A stretch of DNA of 64,000 nucleotides from the NCBI RefSeq assembly GCF_000719265.1, contig NZ_JOFL01000001.1, positions 372,001 through 436,000 of the forward strand, given 5' to 3'. The stretch comes from Streptomyces roseoverticillatus (GTDB lineage Bacteria > Actinomycetota > Actinomycetes > Streptomycetales > Streptomycetaceae). The notes below the pieces were generated by a model that saw nothing but the letters and a program-made list of their open reading frames with translations, made no database searches and had not been told where the DNA came from. Position numbers and translations under genes: made by a program. Shown here piece by piece: positions 58,079 to 64,000 of this stretch. Numbering within the stretch: the first letter of the stretch is position 1; every line of letters starts with the position of its first letter.

Positions 58079-58675
58079 ATGCGCACCACTGCCGTCACCG
58101 TCGCCGCCTTCAGCCTCGCCGCCGCACTGTCACTCACCGCCTGCAGCGACGAGTCGAAGGCCGAGACCGTGAAGTCGGACGGCTCGTCGCCCTCAGCCGC
58201 CCCCGCCGGCCCGTCGGCGGAGCCCCTGGCGCTGGGCAAGGGCACGGAGACCGTGGGCGCGGGCGGCGGCGGCAAGCTCGACATCACGCCGGTGAGCGTC
58301 GTGTACGCGGCCAAGACCGCGACCGACAAGCCCTCGCACGGCCTGTACGCCGTGGTCGCCGTGCAGGAGCGCCCCATGACGGACGTGGCCGCCGCGGAGA
58401 CCACGCCGACCGAGAAGGGCGGCTGGCAGTGGATAGCCGCTGACGGCCAGGCCGTCAGCGCCGAGCCGAACGTCTTCGTACCGGGCCTCGACGCGGGCGG
58501 CCCGATCCGGGCCGGCGCCACCCAGCTGCGGGCGCGCACCTTCGACATCGCCGCCGCGCAGCGCGGCGGCACCCTCACCTACACGGACGGCGAGGGCAAG
58601 ACCTTCCGCTGGCAGATCCCCGCCCAGGACTCCGGGCCGCAGGCGGCCAAGGTCAAGAAGGCCCTGGGGAGCTGA
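58079..58675 (+). CDS. Lipoprotein of unknown function
   Basis: A 198-residue precursor with a clear lipoprotein signal (MRTTAVTVAAFSLAAALSLTAC; lipobox LTAC, Cys about 22). The mature protein begins with a Ser/Pro/Ala-rich linker and continues with a beta-rich domain (LDITPVSVVYA, HGLYAVVAVQERP, GGWQWIAADGQAV) of the DUF4352 or immunoglobulin-like kind. Start ATG 58079 follows GGGGG. The following gene encodes a second lipoprotein, 49 nt away, so the two are probably co-expressed. Confidence 0.82.
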   Translation: MRTTAVTVAAFSLAAALSLTACSDESKAETVKSDGSSPSAAPAGPSAEPLALGKGTETVGAGGGGKLDITPVSVVYAAKTATDKPSHGLYAVVAVQERPMTDVAAAETTPTEKGGWQWIAADGQAVSAEPNVFVPGLDAGGPIRAGATQLRARTFDIAAAQRGGTLTYTDGEGKTFRWQIPAQDSGPQAAKVKKALGS

Positions 58676-58724
58676 CGCCCGCGCTGCGGATGCGCACCGC
58701 CGCGGCTCGGCGCAGGCTGTGCAC

Positions 58725-59279
58725 ATGGGCACGAGAGCGCCGCTGCGGGCGGCCGCGGCCTTCGCGGCCGCGGCCGCCGTGGCGACGGCGGGCGCGGCCT
58801 GCGGGGGCTCCTCCGGCAAGGCGGGCACCACGATCACGCTCCCGGGCGGCCCGTCGGCCTCCCCGCGGTCCCGCACGGCCTCCTTCGGGGACACCTACGC
58901 CTACCACGACGGCCTCAGGGTGACGGTGACGCAGCCGGTGAAGTTCACGCCGAGCGGCACCGCCCTCGGCCACGAAGCGGGCAACCAGGCCGTCAAGTTC
59001 ACGGTCGCCCTCGCCAACGGCGGCAAGGATCCCCTCGACACGGCGGGCGTCCTGATCACCCTGGAGTCCGGCGACAAGGCCGACCGGGCCCAGCAGATCT
59101 TCGACAGCGCGAGCGGCGTCGGCACACCGTTCACCGGGAACCTGGAGCCGAAGGGCTCGGGCAAGGCGACGGTCGCCTTCGACGTCCCGCCGGGCGGCCT
59201 CGGCCGGCTGGACGTCGCCGTACGGCCCGGCTTCGGCCAGGAACGCGAAACCGCCCACTGGACGGGCCCGGCGGGGTGA
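58725..59279 (+). CDS. Lipoprotein with DUF4352-like domain
   Basis: A 184-residue precursor: signal MGTRAPLRAAAAFAAAAAVATAGAAC with a lipobox GAAC (Cys about 26), then a domain with YAYHDGLRVTVTQPVKFTPSG, NQAVKFTVALANGGKDPLDTAGV and KATVAFDVPPGGLGRLDVAVRPG, which matches the DUF4352 immunoglobulin-like pattern. ATG 58725 is preferred; GTG 58719 is in frame two codons upstream. Function is unknown. Confidence 0.82.
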   Translation: MGTRAPLRAAAAFAAAAAVATAGAACGGSSGKAGTTITLPGGPSASPRSRTASFGDTYAYHDGLRVTVTQPVKFTPSGTALGHEAGNQAVKFTVALANGGKDPLDTAGVLITLESGDKADRAQQIFDSASGVGTPFTGNLEPKGSGKATVAFDVPPGGLGRLDVAVRPGFGQERETAHWTGPAG

Positions 59280-59368
59280 CGCCGGCGCCGGGCCGCTCCG
59301 GGAAGGCCGGGAAGGCCCCTTGATCCACTCGGCGTGCGTGCGGCTAGGGTGGTGGGCGCGGCACGTCC

Positions 59369-59415
59369 GGCACCGCCGGACAGCCACGTTGGTGGTTGCG
59401 CACCGTTGCGACGGC
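59369..59415 (+). repeat. Dispersed stem-loop repeat, A type (copy 10)
   Basis: This 47-bp copy begins GGCACCGCCGGACAGCCACG and ends GCGCACCGTTGCGACGGC. It is paired head to head with a B-type copy 43 nt away. Confidence 0.75.
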
Positions 59416-59458
59416 CCTCTTCCCGGGGGTGCCCCGGACCCCGTCCGGGAAAGATGAG

Positions 59459-59506
59459 CCCGCCGCCACGGCGAGAAAGCCCCGCGGCGAGGGTCCGGCG
59501 GAATGC
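59459..59506 (-). repeat. Dispersed stem-loop repeat, B type (copy 11, inverted)
   Basis: On the minus strand this begins GCATTCCGCCGGACCCTCGC and ends CGCCGTGGCGGCGGG, closely matching copy 5 at 11934-11981. It lies directly upstream of the PIN-domain gene, where a cognate antitoxin gene would normally be. Confidence 0.7.
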
Positions 59507-59567
59507 GCGGCCACCACAACCGGCGCGTTCGTCATGACCGCCGGAAGGCACTGCGCTGGGAGTCATC

Positions 59568-60002
59568 TTGATCGTCGTGGACGCCTCCGCCCTCGTCCTC
59601 GCCCTCGCCGACGACGGAGCGCGGGGCGAGAGCGCCCGTGCCGCACTCGCGGCGGACGCCGACTGGGCCGCCCCGGAGCACATCCTGGTGGAGGTGATGC
59701 AGTCGCTGCGCGGCATGTACCTCGCGGGCCAGGTGAGCGCGGAACGGGTCGCCGACGTCGCCGGGCGGCTGCCGGGCCTGACGCTGCGGAAGGTCCCCGT
59801 GGAACCGCTGCTGGGACGGATGTGGCAGCTCAAGGACAACCTCACGCCGGACGACGCGGCCTACGTCGCCGTCGCCGAGGAGCTGGGGGCGACCCTCGTG
59901 ACGGCCGACCTGCGGCTGCTGCGCGCCACCGGGCCGCGCTGCCCGATCCGGGGCATCACCGACGCCGCCGGCACCGCCGCCGCCTCCGGCCGCGCCGGAT
60001 AG
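59568..60002 (+). CDS. PIN-domain protein (VapC-like ribonuclease)
   Basis: A 144-residue PIN domain. The catalytic acidic residues are visible: IVVDASALVLAL (Asp5), the Glu in PEHILVEVMQSL, the Asp pair in LTPDDAAYVAVAEELGATLVTADLRLL. VapC toxins cut specific tRNA or rRNA. Start TTG 59568 follows GGGAG. No vapB-like antitoxin is seen on either side; the upstream 288 nt contain only repeat copies. It is either an orphan toxin or a chromosomal PIN RNase with another partner. Confidence 0.85.
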   Translation: MIVVDASALVLALADDGARGESARAALAADADWAAPEHILVEVMQSLRGMYLAGQVSAERVADVAGRLPGLTLRKVPVEPLLGRMWQLKDNLTPDDAAYVAVAEELGATLVTADLRLLRATGPRCPIRGITDAAGTAAASGRAG

Positions 60003-60091
60003 AAAGCCGGGCCGGTCGCCCGCCGTGCTGCGCGCGCCGGCCCGCCCGCTCCGCCGCTTCCATCAATCCGCCGTTCAGTGAAAGGCGCACG

Positions 60092-61135
60092 ATGACCACC
60101 GCCGACGACGCCGTCCTCCTGCGCCGCGAGGGGCGCGCGGGCCGCATCACGCTCAACCGGCCCCGGGCGCTCAACGCCCTGACCCACGCCATGGTCCGCC
60201 GCATCGCCGGCGCCCTGGACGCGTGGGAGCACGACGCCGCAGTGACCACCGTGGTGCTCGACGGCGCGGGTGAGCGCGGCCTGTGCGCGGGCGGCGACGT
60301 CCGGGCCGTGCACGACGACGTCCGGGCCGGGGGCGGCGCGGCCGCCAGGGAGTTCTGGCGCGACGAGTACCGCCTCAACGCCCGTATCGCCGCCTACCCC
60401 AAGCCCTACGTCGCGCTCATGGACGGCCTGGTGATGGGCGGCGGGGTCGGCCTGTCGGCGCACGGCGGCATACGGGTCGTCACCGAGCGCTCGTCGGTGG
60501 CCATGCCCGAGACGGGCATCGGCTTCGCCCCCGACGTCGGCGGCACCTTCCTGCTCTCCCGGGCCCCCGGCGAGCTGGGCACGCACCTCGCGCTGACCAC
60601 CGCCCGCATGGCCCCGGGCGACGCCGTGCACGCCGGGTTCGCCGACCACTTCGTGCCGGCCGCACGGCTCGCGGAGTTCACGGCGGCGCTGGCGGAGAAG
60701 GACCCGGCCGAGGCCGTACGGGCCTTCGCCGCCCCGGCCCCCGCCTCCGGGCTCGCCGTGCACCGGGACTGGATCGACCGCTGCTACGCCGCCGGCACCG
60801 TCGAGGAGATCCTCGGGCGGCTGACGGACAGCGGGGCGGCCGGGGCCGAGGAGGCGGCGGAGGCGATCCGGGGCAAGTCGCCCACGGCCCTCAAGGTGAC
60901 GCTCAGCGCGCTGCGCCGCGCCCGCCGGCTGCCCGGGCTGCCCGAGGTGCTGGAGCAGGAGTACCGCGTGATGTGCGCGTCGCTGGCCGACCCCGACCTG
61001 CTGGAGGGCATCCGCGCGCAGGTCGTGGACAAGGACCGCACGCCGCGGTGGCAGCCCGCGAAGCTGGAGGACGTGACGGACGCGGACGTGGCGCGGCACT
61101 TCGCGACGACGGCCGCGCCCGGGCTCGGCCTCTGA
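60092..61135 (+). CDS. 3-Hydroxyisobutyryl-CoA hydrolase / enoyl-CoA hydratase-family protein
   Basis: A 347-residue crotonase-fold protein. The N-terminal RITLNRPRALNALTHAMV, oxyanion segments LCAGGDVRAVHDD and MDGLVMGGGVGLSAHGGIRVVTE, then AMPETGIGFAPDVGG with the Glu/Asp pattern of HIBYL-CoA hydrolases, and the longer C-terminal domain (SPTALKVTLSALRRARRL, EYRVMCASL, QVVDKDRTPRWQP) distinguish it from plain enoyl-CoA hydratases. It probably acts in valine or propionate-linked catabolism, near meaB and the mutase. Start ATG 60092. Confidence 0.9.
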   Translation: MTTADDAVLLRREGRAGRITLNRPRALNALTHAMVRRIAGALDAWEHDAAVTTVVLDGAGERGLCAGGDVRAVHDDVRAGGGAAAREFWRDEYRLNARIAAYPKPYVALMDGLVMGGGVGLSAHGGIRVVTERSSVAMPETGIGFAPDVGGTFLLSRAPGELGTHLALTTARMAPGDAVHAGFADHFVPAARLAEFTAALAEKDPAEAVRAFAAPAPASGLAVHRDWIDRCYAAGTVEEILGRLTDSGAAGAEEAAEAIRGKSPTALKVTLSALRRARRLPGLPEVLEQEYRVMCASLADPDLLEGIRAQVVDKDRTPRWQPAKLEDVTDADVARHFATTAAPGLGL

Positions 61136-61156
61136 CCGCCCCGCCCCCTACGTGCC

Positions 61157-62506
61157 CTACGTGCCGAACAGCTGCGTCCAGTACGTGCCCGCGCGGCTGC
61201 CGGTGGCGTAGCCGACGCCGATGTACGCGAAGTCCGGTTTGAGGATGTTGGCGCGGTGGCCCGGGCTGTTCATCCAGCCCTGTACGACCTCCGCCGCGCC
61301 GCGCTGCCCGCAGGCGATGTTCTCGCCGATCCCCGGGTGCGGGGCTCCCGCGGCCCGTGCCCGGTCCCAGGGCTCGCTCCCCTCGGGCGAGGTGTGGGCG
61401 TAGAAGTCGCGGGCGACCATGTCGTCGCTGTGCGCCTGCGCGGCGGCGGCCAGCCGGTGGTCGGCGGCCAGCGGGCGCAGCCCGGCCGCGGCGCGCTCGG
61501 CGTTGGTGAGCGCGGTGACCTCGGCGGTCAGCCGGGCCAGGCCCCCGGGCGTCATGGGCGAGGCCCACAGCGCCGTCCAGTAGACGTCCCCGGCGGGGCC
61601 GCTGACGTGGGCCGCGCCGGCGTGGACGACGGCCGGGTCGCGCAGCGGCCGGGCGCGCCCGGGGTCCGCGAGGCAGTACGCCACGAACTCGGCGGGGGTG
61701 CGCGGCCCGGACACGAGGTGCTCGGCCACGGTCAGGCAGTGGTAGCCGGCCGCGGCGACCCGGTGGTGGAGCGAGGTCCCGTCGGGGCCCTCGGCGGCGA
61801 GCCGGCCCTGCGCGGCCATGCCGGCGGCGTGCGCGCGGGCCGCGGCGGCGAGCCGGTGGTCGGCGGTCACGGGCGGCGCTCCGGCGGCGGCCCGCTCGGC
61901 GTTCACGAGCGCGGTGAAGGCGTCGGCGCCGCCCGGGTCGCCGTGCGGCCCCCGCACGCCGGCATCCCCGTGCGGCCGGGCGGCCGCAGGCCCGGGGCGC
62001 TGCCCGGTCGCCCCGGAGTCCGTGCCGTCGTCGGCCACGTCCACGCCGAAGTCCCGGGCCACGCCCGCGAGTCCCTCCGCGTAGCCCTGGCCCAGGGCGC
62101 GTATCTTCCAGCCGGTGCCGCGCCGGTAGAGCTCGGCGAGCAGCAGCACGGTCTCCGGCCCGGGGCGCGGCGGCACGAACCGGGCCAGGACCCCGCCGCC
62201 GCTTCCGGCGACGGTCAGGACCGGTACGGGCAGGGCTCCGAGCCGCGTGCCGGGGTCCGCCGGGCTGACCACGACCGTGACCCGCGCCGCGCCGTGCCGC
62301 AGGCCGCGCGGATCGACGGTGACGGTGTCGCCGGTGAGCCGGGCGCCGGGGGCGGCCGGCTGGTTGTAGAAGACGAAGTCGCCGTCGCCGGCGGCCTTTC
62401 CGTTCTCGCCGGTGACGATGACCGACAGGTCGAAGGGGCCGGGCACGCGGAGGGAGAGTGCGCCGTCGGGCAACGGTGCGTTGCCTCCGGCCGCGAGGTC
62501 GTTCAT
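61157..62506 (-). CDS. TerD-domain protein fused to two CAP/SCP-like domains
   Basis: A 449-residue protein. Residues 1-160 form a TerD-like beta-sandwich (LRVPGPFDLSVIVTGENGKAAGDGDFVFYNQP; ETVLLLAELYRRGTGWKIRALGQGYAEGLAGVARDFGVDV). A Gly/Pro linker follows, then a first, degenerate CAP domain (about 195-325) and a second, better preserved one (about 330-449) with AQAHSDDMVARDFYAHTSPEG, GENIACG, WMNSPGHRANIL and a final YWTQLFGT. No signal peptide is present although CAP proteins are usually secreted. TerD proteins bind Ca2+ and link to stress responses. I know of no settled role for this fusion. Confidence 0.85.
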   Translation of the reverse strand: MNDLAAGGNAPLPDGALSLRVPGPFDLSVIVTGENGKAAGDGDFVFYNQPAAPGARLTGDTVTVDPRGLRHGAARVTVVVSPADPGTRLGALPVPVLTVAGSGGGVLARFVPPRPGPETVLLLAELYRRGTGWKIRALGQGYAEGLAGVARDFGVDVADDGTDSGATGQRPGPAAARPHGDAGVRGPHGDPGGADAFTALVNAERAAAGAPPVTADHRLAAAARAHAAGMAAQGRLAAEGPDGTSLHHRVAAAGYHCLTVAEHLVSGPRTPAEFVAYCLADPGRARPLRDPAVVHAGAAHVSGPAGDVYWTALWASPMTPGGLARLTAEVTALTNAERAAAGLRPLAADHRLAAAAQAHSDDMVARDFYAHTSPEGSEPWDRARAAGAPHPGIGENIACGQRGAAEVVQGWMNSPGHRANILKPDFAYIGVGYATGSRAGTYWTQLFGT

Positions 62507-62598
62507 CGCTGCTCCTCCGATTCCGGCCGCGGGTCGGCCGGTCCGGAGAAAACGCGCTGTAGAGCCGGGAGGTTCCCGGAGCCCGGAGCACCGCCTTT

Positions 62599-62620
62599 GT
62601 CCTCAATCGCCGGACAGGCT
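62599..62620 (-). repeat. GATTGAGGAC-type intergenic repeat fragment
   Basis: On the minus strand this reads AGCCTGTCCGGCGATTGAGG, then AC, matching the first 22 nt of the element embedded in the NRPS gene at 44945-44996 with one change. It lies just past the meaB stop, in its usual intergenic setting. Confidence 0.7.
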
Positions 62621-62621
62621 T

Positions 62622-63611
62622 TTAACTTTTGTGGCGGAACGCCTCCAGCAGCCGTTCCGCCGCCAGCCCCGCCGGCAGTGTGCCCTCCCGTACCCGCTGT
62701 TCGATGCCCGGGCCGGCCGCCCGCACGGCGGGGTGGTCGCGCAGTTCGTCCATGAGCTGTTCGCGGACCATCGTCCAGACCCAGTCGACCTGCTGCTCGC
62801 GCCGGCGGGCGGCCAGCGCGCCCGTGGTCTCCATGACGCGCCGGTGCTGCTCCAGCCGCTCCCACACCGTGTCCAGGCCCGTGCCCTCGCGGGCGCTGCA
62901 GGTGAGCACGGGCGGGTTCCAGGCGGCGTCCGGCGGCTGCAGCAGGCGCAGCGCGCCGGCGAGTTCGCGGGCGGCGGCCTTGGCGTCGCGCTCGTGCGGG
63001 CCGTCGGCCTTGTTGACGGCGACGAGGTCCGCGAGTTCGAGGACGCCCTTCTTGATGCCCTGGAGCTGGTCGCCGGTGCGGGCGAGGGTGAGCATGAGGA
63101 AGCTGTCGACCATGTCGGCGACGGCGGTCTCGGACTGGCCGACGCCGACGGTCTCCACGAGCACGACGTCGTAACCGGCGGCCTCCATGACCACGATGGT
63201 CTCGCGGGTGGCCCGGGCCACGCCGCCGAGGGTGCCGGCCGTGGGCGAGGGCCGGACGAACGCGGCGGGGTCGACGGCCAGCCGCTCCATGCGGGTCTTG
63301 TCGCCCAGGATGCTGCCGCCGGTCCTGCTGGAGGACGGGTCGACGGCGAGGACCGCGACGCGGTGGCCGAGGCCGGTCAGCATCGTGCCGAAGGCGTCGA
63401 TGAAGGTGGACTTGCCGACGCCGGGCACGCCGGTGATGCCGATCCGCCGGGCCGCCCCCGCGTGCGGGAGCAGCTCGGTCAGCATCCGCTGGGCGAGGGC
63501 CCGGTGGTCGGCCCGGGTGGACTCGACGAGCGTGATGGCGCGGGCGACGACCGCGCGCTTGCCGTCGAGCACGCCCTTCACGTAGGCGTCGATGTCGATC
63601 GTCCGCGCCAT
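62622..63611 (-). CDS. meaB: Methylmalonyl-CoA mutase-associated GTPase MeaB
   Basis: A 329-residue G3E GTPase that protects and gates cofactor loading of B12-dependent methylmalonyl-CoA mutase. Walker A is [18 protein letters not shown], the Mg/Walker B region is [24 protein letters not shown], then [12 protein letters not shown] and NKAD. The C-terminal dimerisation arm ([18 protein letters not shown]) is present. Start ATG 63611. It lies 15 nt after the mutase gene on the same strand, an operon matching its function. Confidence 0.95.
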   Translation of the reverse strand: MARTIDIDAYVKGVLDGKRAVVARAITLVESTRADHRALAQRMLTELLPHAGAARRIGITGVPGVGKSTFIDAFGTMLTGLGHRVAVLAVDPSSSRTGGSILGDKTRMERLAVDPAAFVRPSPTAGTLGGVARATRETIVVMEAAGYDVVLVETVGVGQSETAVADMVDSFLMLTLARTGDQLQGIKKGVLELADLVAVNKADGPHERDAKAAARELAGALRLLQPPDAAWNPPVLTCSAREGTGLDTVWERLEQHRRVMETTGALAARRREQQVDWVWTMVREQLMDELRDHPAVRAAGPGIEQRVREGTLPAGLAAERLLEAFRHKS

Positions 63612-63626
63612 GTCAGGGGCCCTTGC

Positions 63627-64000
63627 TCACAGTTCGTGGCCGAGGACCCCGGCGAGGGTCTTCAGCAGGTCGTGGGCGGCGTCCGGGATGACCGTGCCGG
63701 GCGGGAAGACCGCGGCCGCGCCCATCTCCAGCAGCGTGGGAACGTCCTGCGGCGGGATGACGCCCCCGACGACGATCATGATGTCTTCGCGTCCCTGCCC
63801 GGCCAGTTGCTCGCGCAGCGCCGGGACGAGCGTGAGGTGGCCGGCCGCGAGCGAGGAGACGCCGACGATGTGCACGTCGGCCTCGACGGCCTGCCGGGCG
63901 ACCTCCTCGGGCGTCTGGAAGAGCGGGCCGACGTCGACGTCGAAGCCGAGGTCGGCGAAGGCGGTGGCGATGACCTTCTGGCCGCGGTCGTGGCCGTCCT
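63627..64000 (-). CDS. Methylmalonyl-CoA mutase, C-terminal cobalamin-binding fragment
   Basis: Only the last 123-124 codons are in the window; the gene continues past the right edge. The visible part is the B12-binding Rossmann domain: [32 protein letters not shown] (DxHxxG, base-off/His-on cobalamin ligand), [17 protein letters not shown] (the SxL motif) and [27 protein letters not shown] (GG motif). This is the large (alpha) subunit type. It is followed by meaB 15 nt downstream. Confidence 0.93.
   Translation of the reverse strand, partial: DGHDRGQKVIATAFADLGFDVDVGPLFQTPEEVARQAVEADVHIVGVSSLAAGHLTLVPALREQLAGQGREDIMIVVGGVIPPQDVPTLLEMGAAAVFPPGTVIPDAAHDLLKTLAGVLGHEL

Overview
The window is high-GC actinobacterial DNA (roughly 70-75% G+C by eye), with many GTG/TTG starts, ATGA/GTGA overlaps, leaderless-looking starts and a typical Streptomyces gene set: the bio cluster, purB, sbcCD, a third EF-Tu-like gene, meaB with a methylmalonyl-CoA mutase, and many lipoproteins and small regulators. 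I infer Streptomyces or a close relative in the Streptomycetaceae. I saw no tRNA, rRNA, CRISPR array, transposase or phage gene.

Layout. 1-2640: biotin genes (end of bioB, then bioA and bioD). 2.8-11 kb: a methyltransferase with a collagen-like tail, two coupled CNNM/CBS membrane proteins, an SGNH hydrolase, an ATP-grasp enzyme, a VOC protein, an alpha/beta hydrolase, an ECF41-type sigma factor and an SDR oxidoreductase. 11-17 kb: a GntR/UTRA regulator with a DasR-like operator on its promoter, a ROK regulator, a two-component system, and an ABC exporter divergent from it. 17-29 kb: Mug-type glycosylase, purB, small secreted proteins, a secreted HNH nuclease, a Tat-exported PhoD-like phosphatase, a flavoprotein disulfide reductase, an ACT-GNAT fusion, a DUF885 peptidase-like protein, a Doc-like toxin-antitoxin pair, and a rhodanese/Lrp divergent pair. 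29-39 kb: sbcDC, a polysaccharide deacetylase lipoprotein, YigZ, a CoA-binding protein, GNAT, a cupin-XRE regulator with a DMT exporter, and a hexapeptide acyltransferase.

39.08-51.93 kb is the accessory core: a compact PKS-NRPS biosynthetic locus. Three overlapping minus-strand genes encode an MFS exporter, a KS-AT-ACP polyketide synthase with no reductive domains, and a 2569-residue protein read as aminotransferase, luciferase-like monooxygenase, C, A, PCP, C. A divergent 76-residue LuxR-type DNA-binding protein faces them. The architecture predicts a beta-ketoacyl-ACP that is transaminated and then alpha-hydroxylated, giving a 3-amino-2-hydroxy acyl unit, which is then joined to one amino acid. 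There is no loading module and no thioesterase in the window.

52-64 kb: DedA, a thioesterase-fold protein, a Pro-rich membrane protein, a spermidine-synthase-like protein, an aberrant EF-Tu paralogue, a TVP38 protein, an NTF2-like protein, two lipoproteins, an unaccompanied PIN-domain protein, a 3-hydroxyisobutyryl-CoA-hydrolase-like protein, a TerD-CAP-CAP fusion, meaB, and the C-terminus of a methylmalonyl-CoA mutase that runs off the right edge.

A dispersed 46-48 bp stem-loop repeat occurs about 12 times in the window, always in noncoding DNA just downstream of a stop codon. A second repeat family occurs once between genes and once in frame inside the NRPS.
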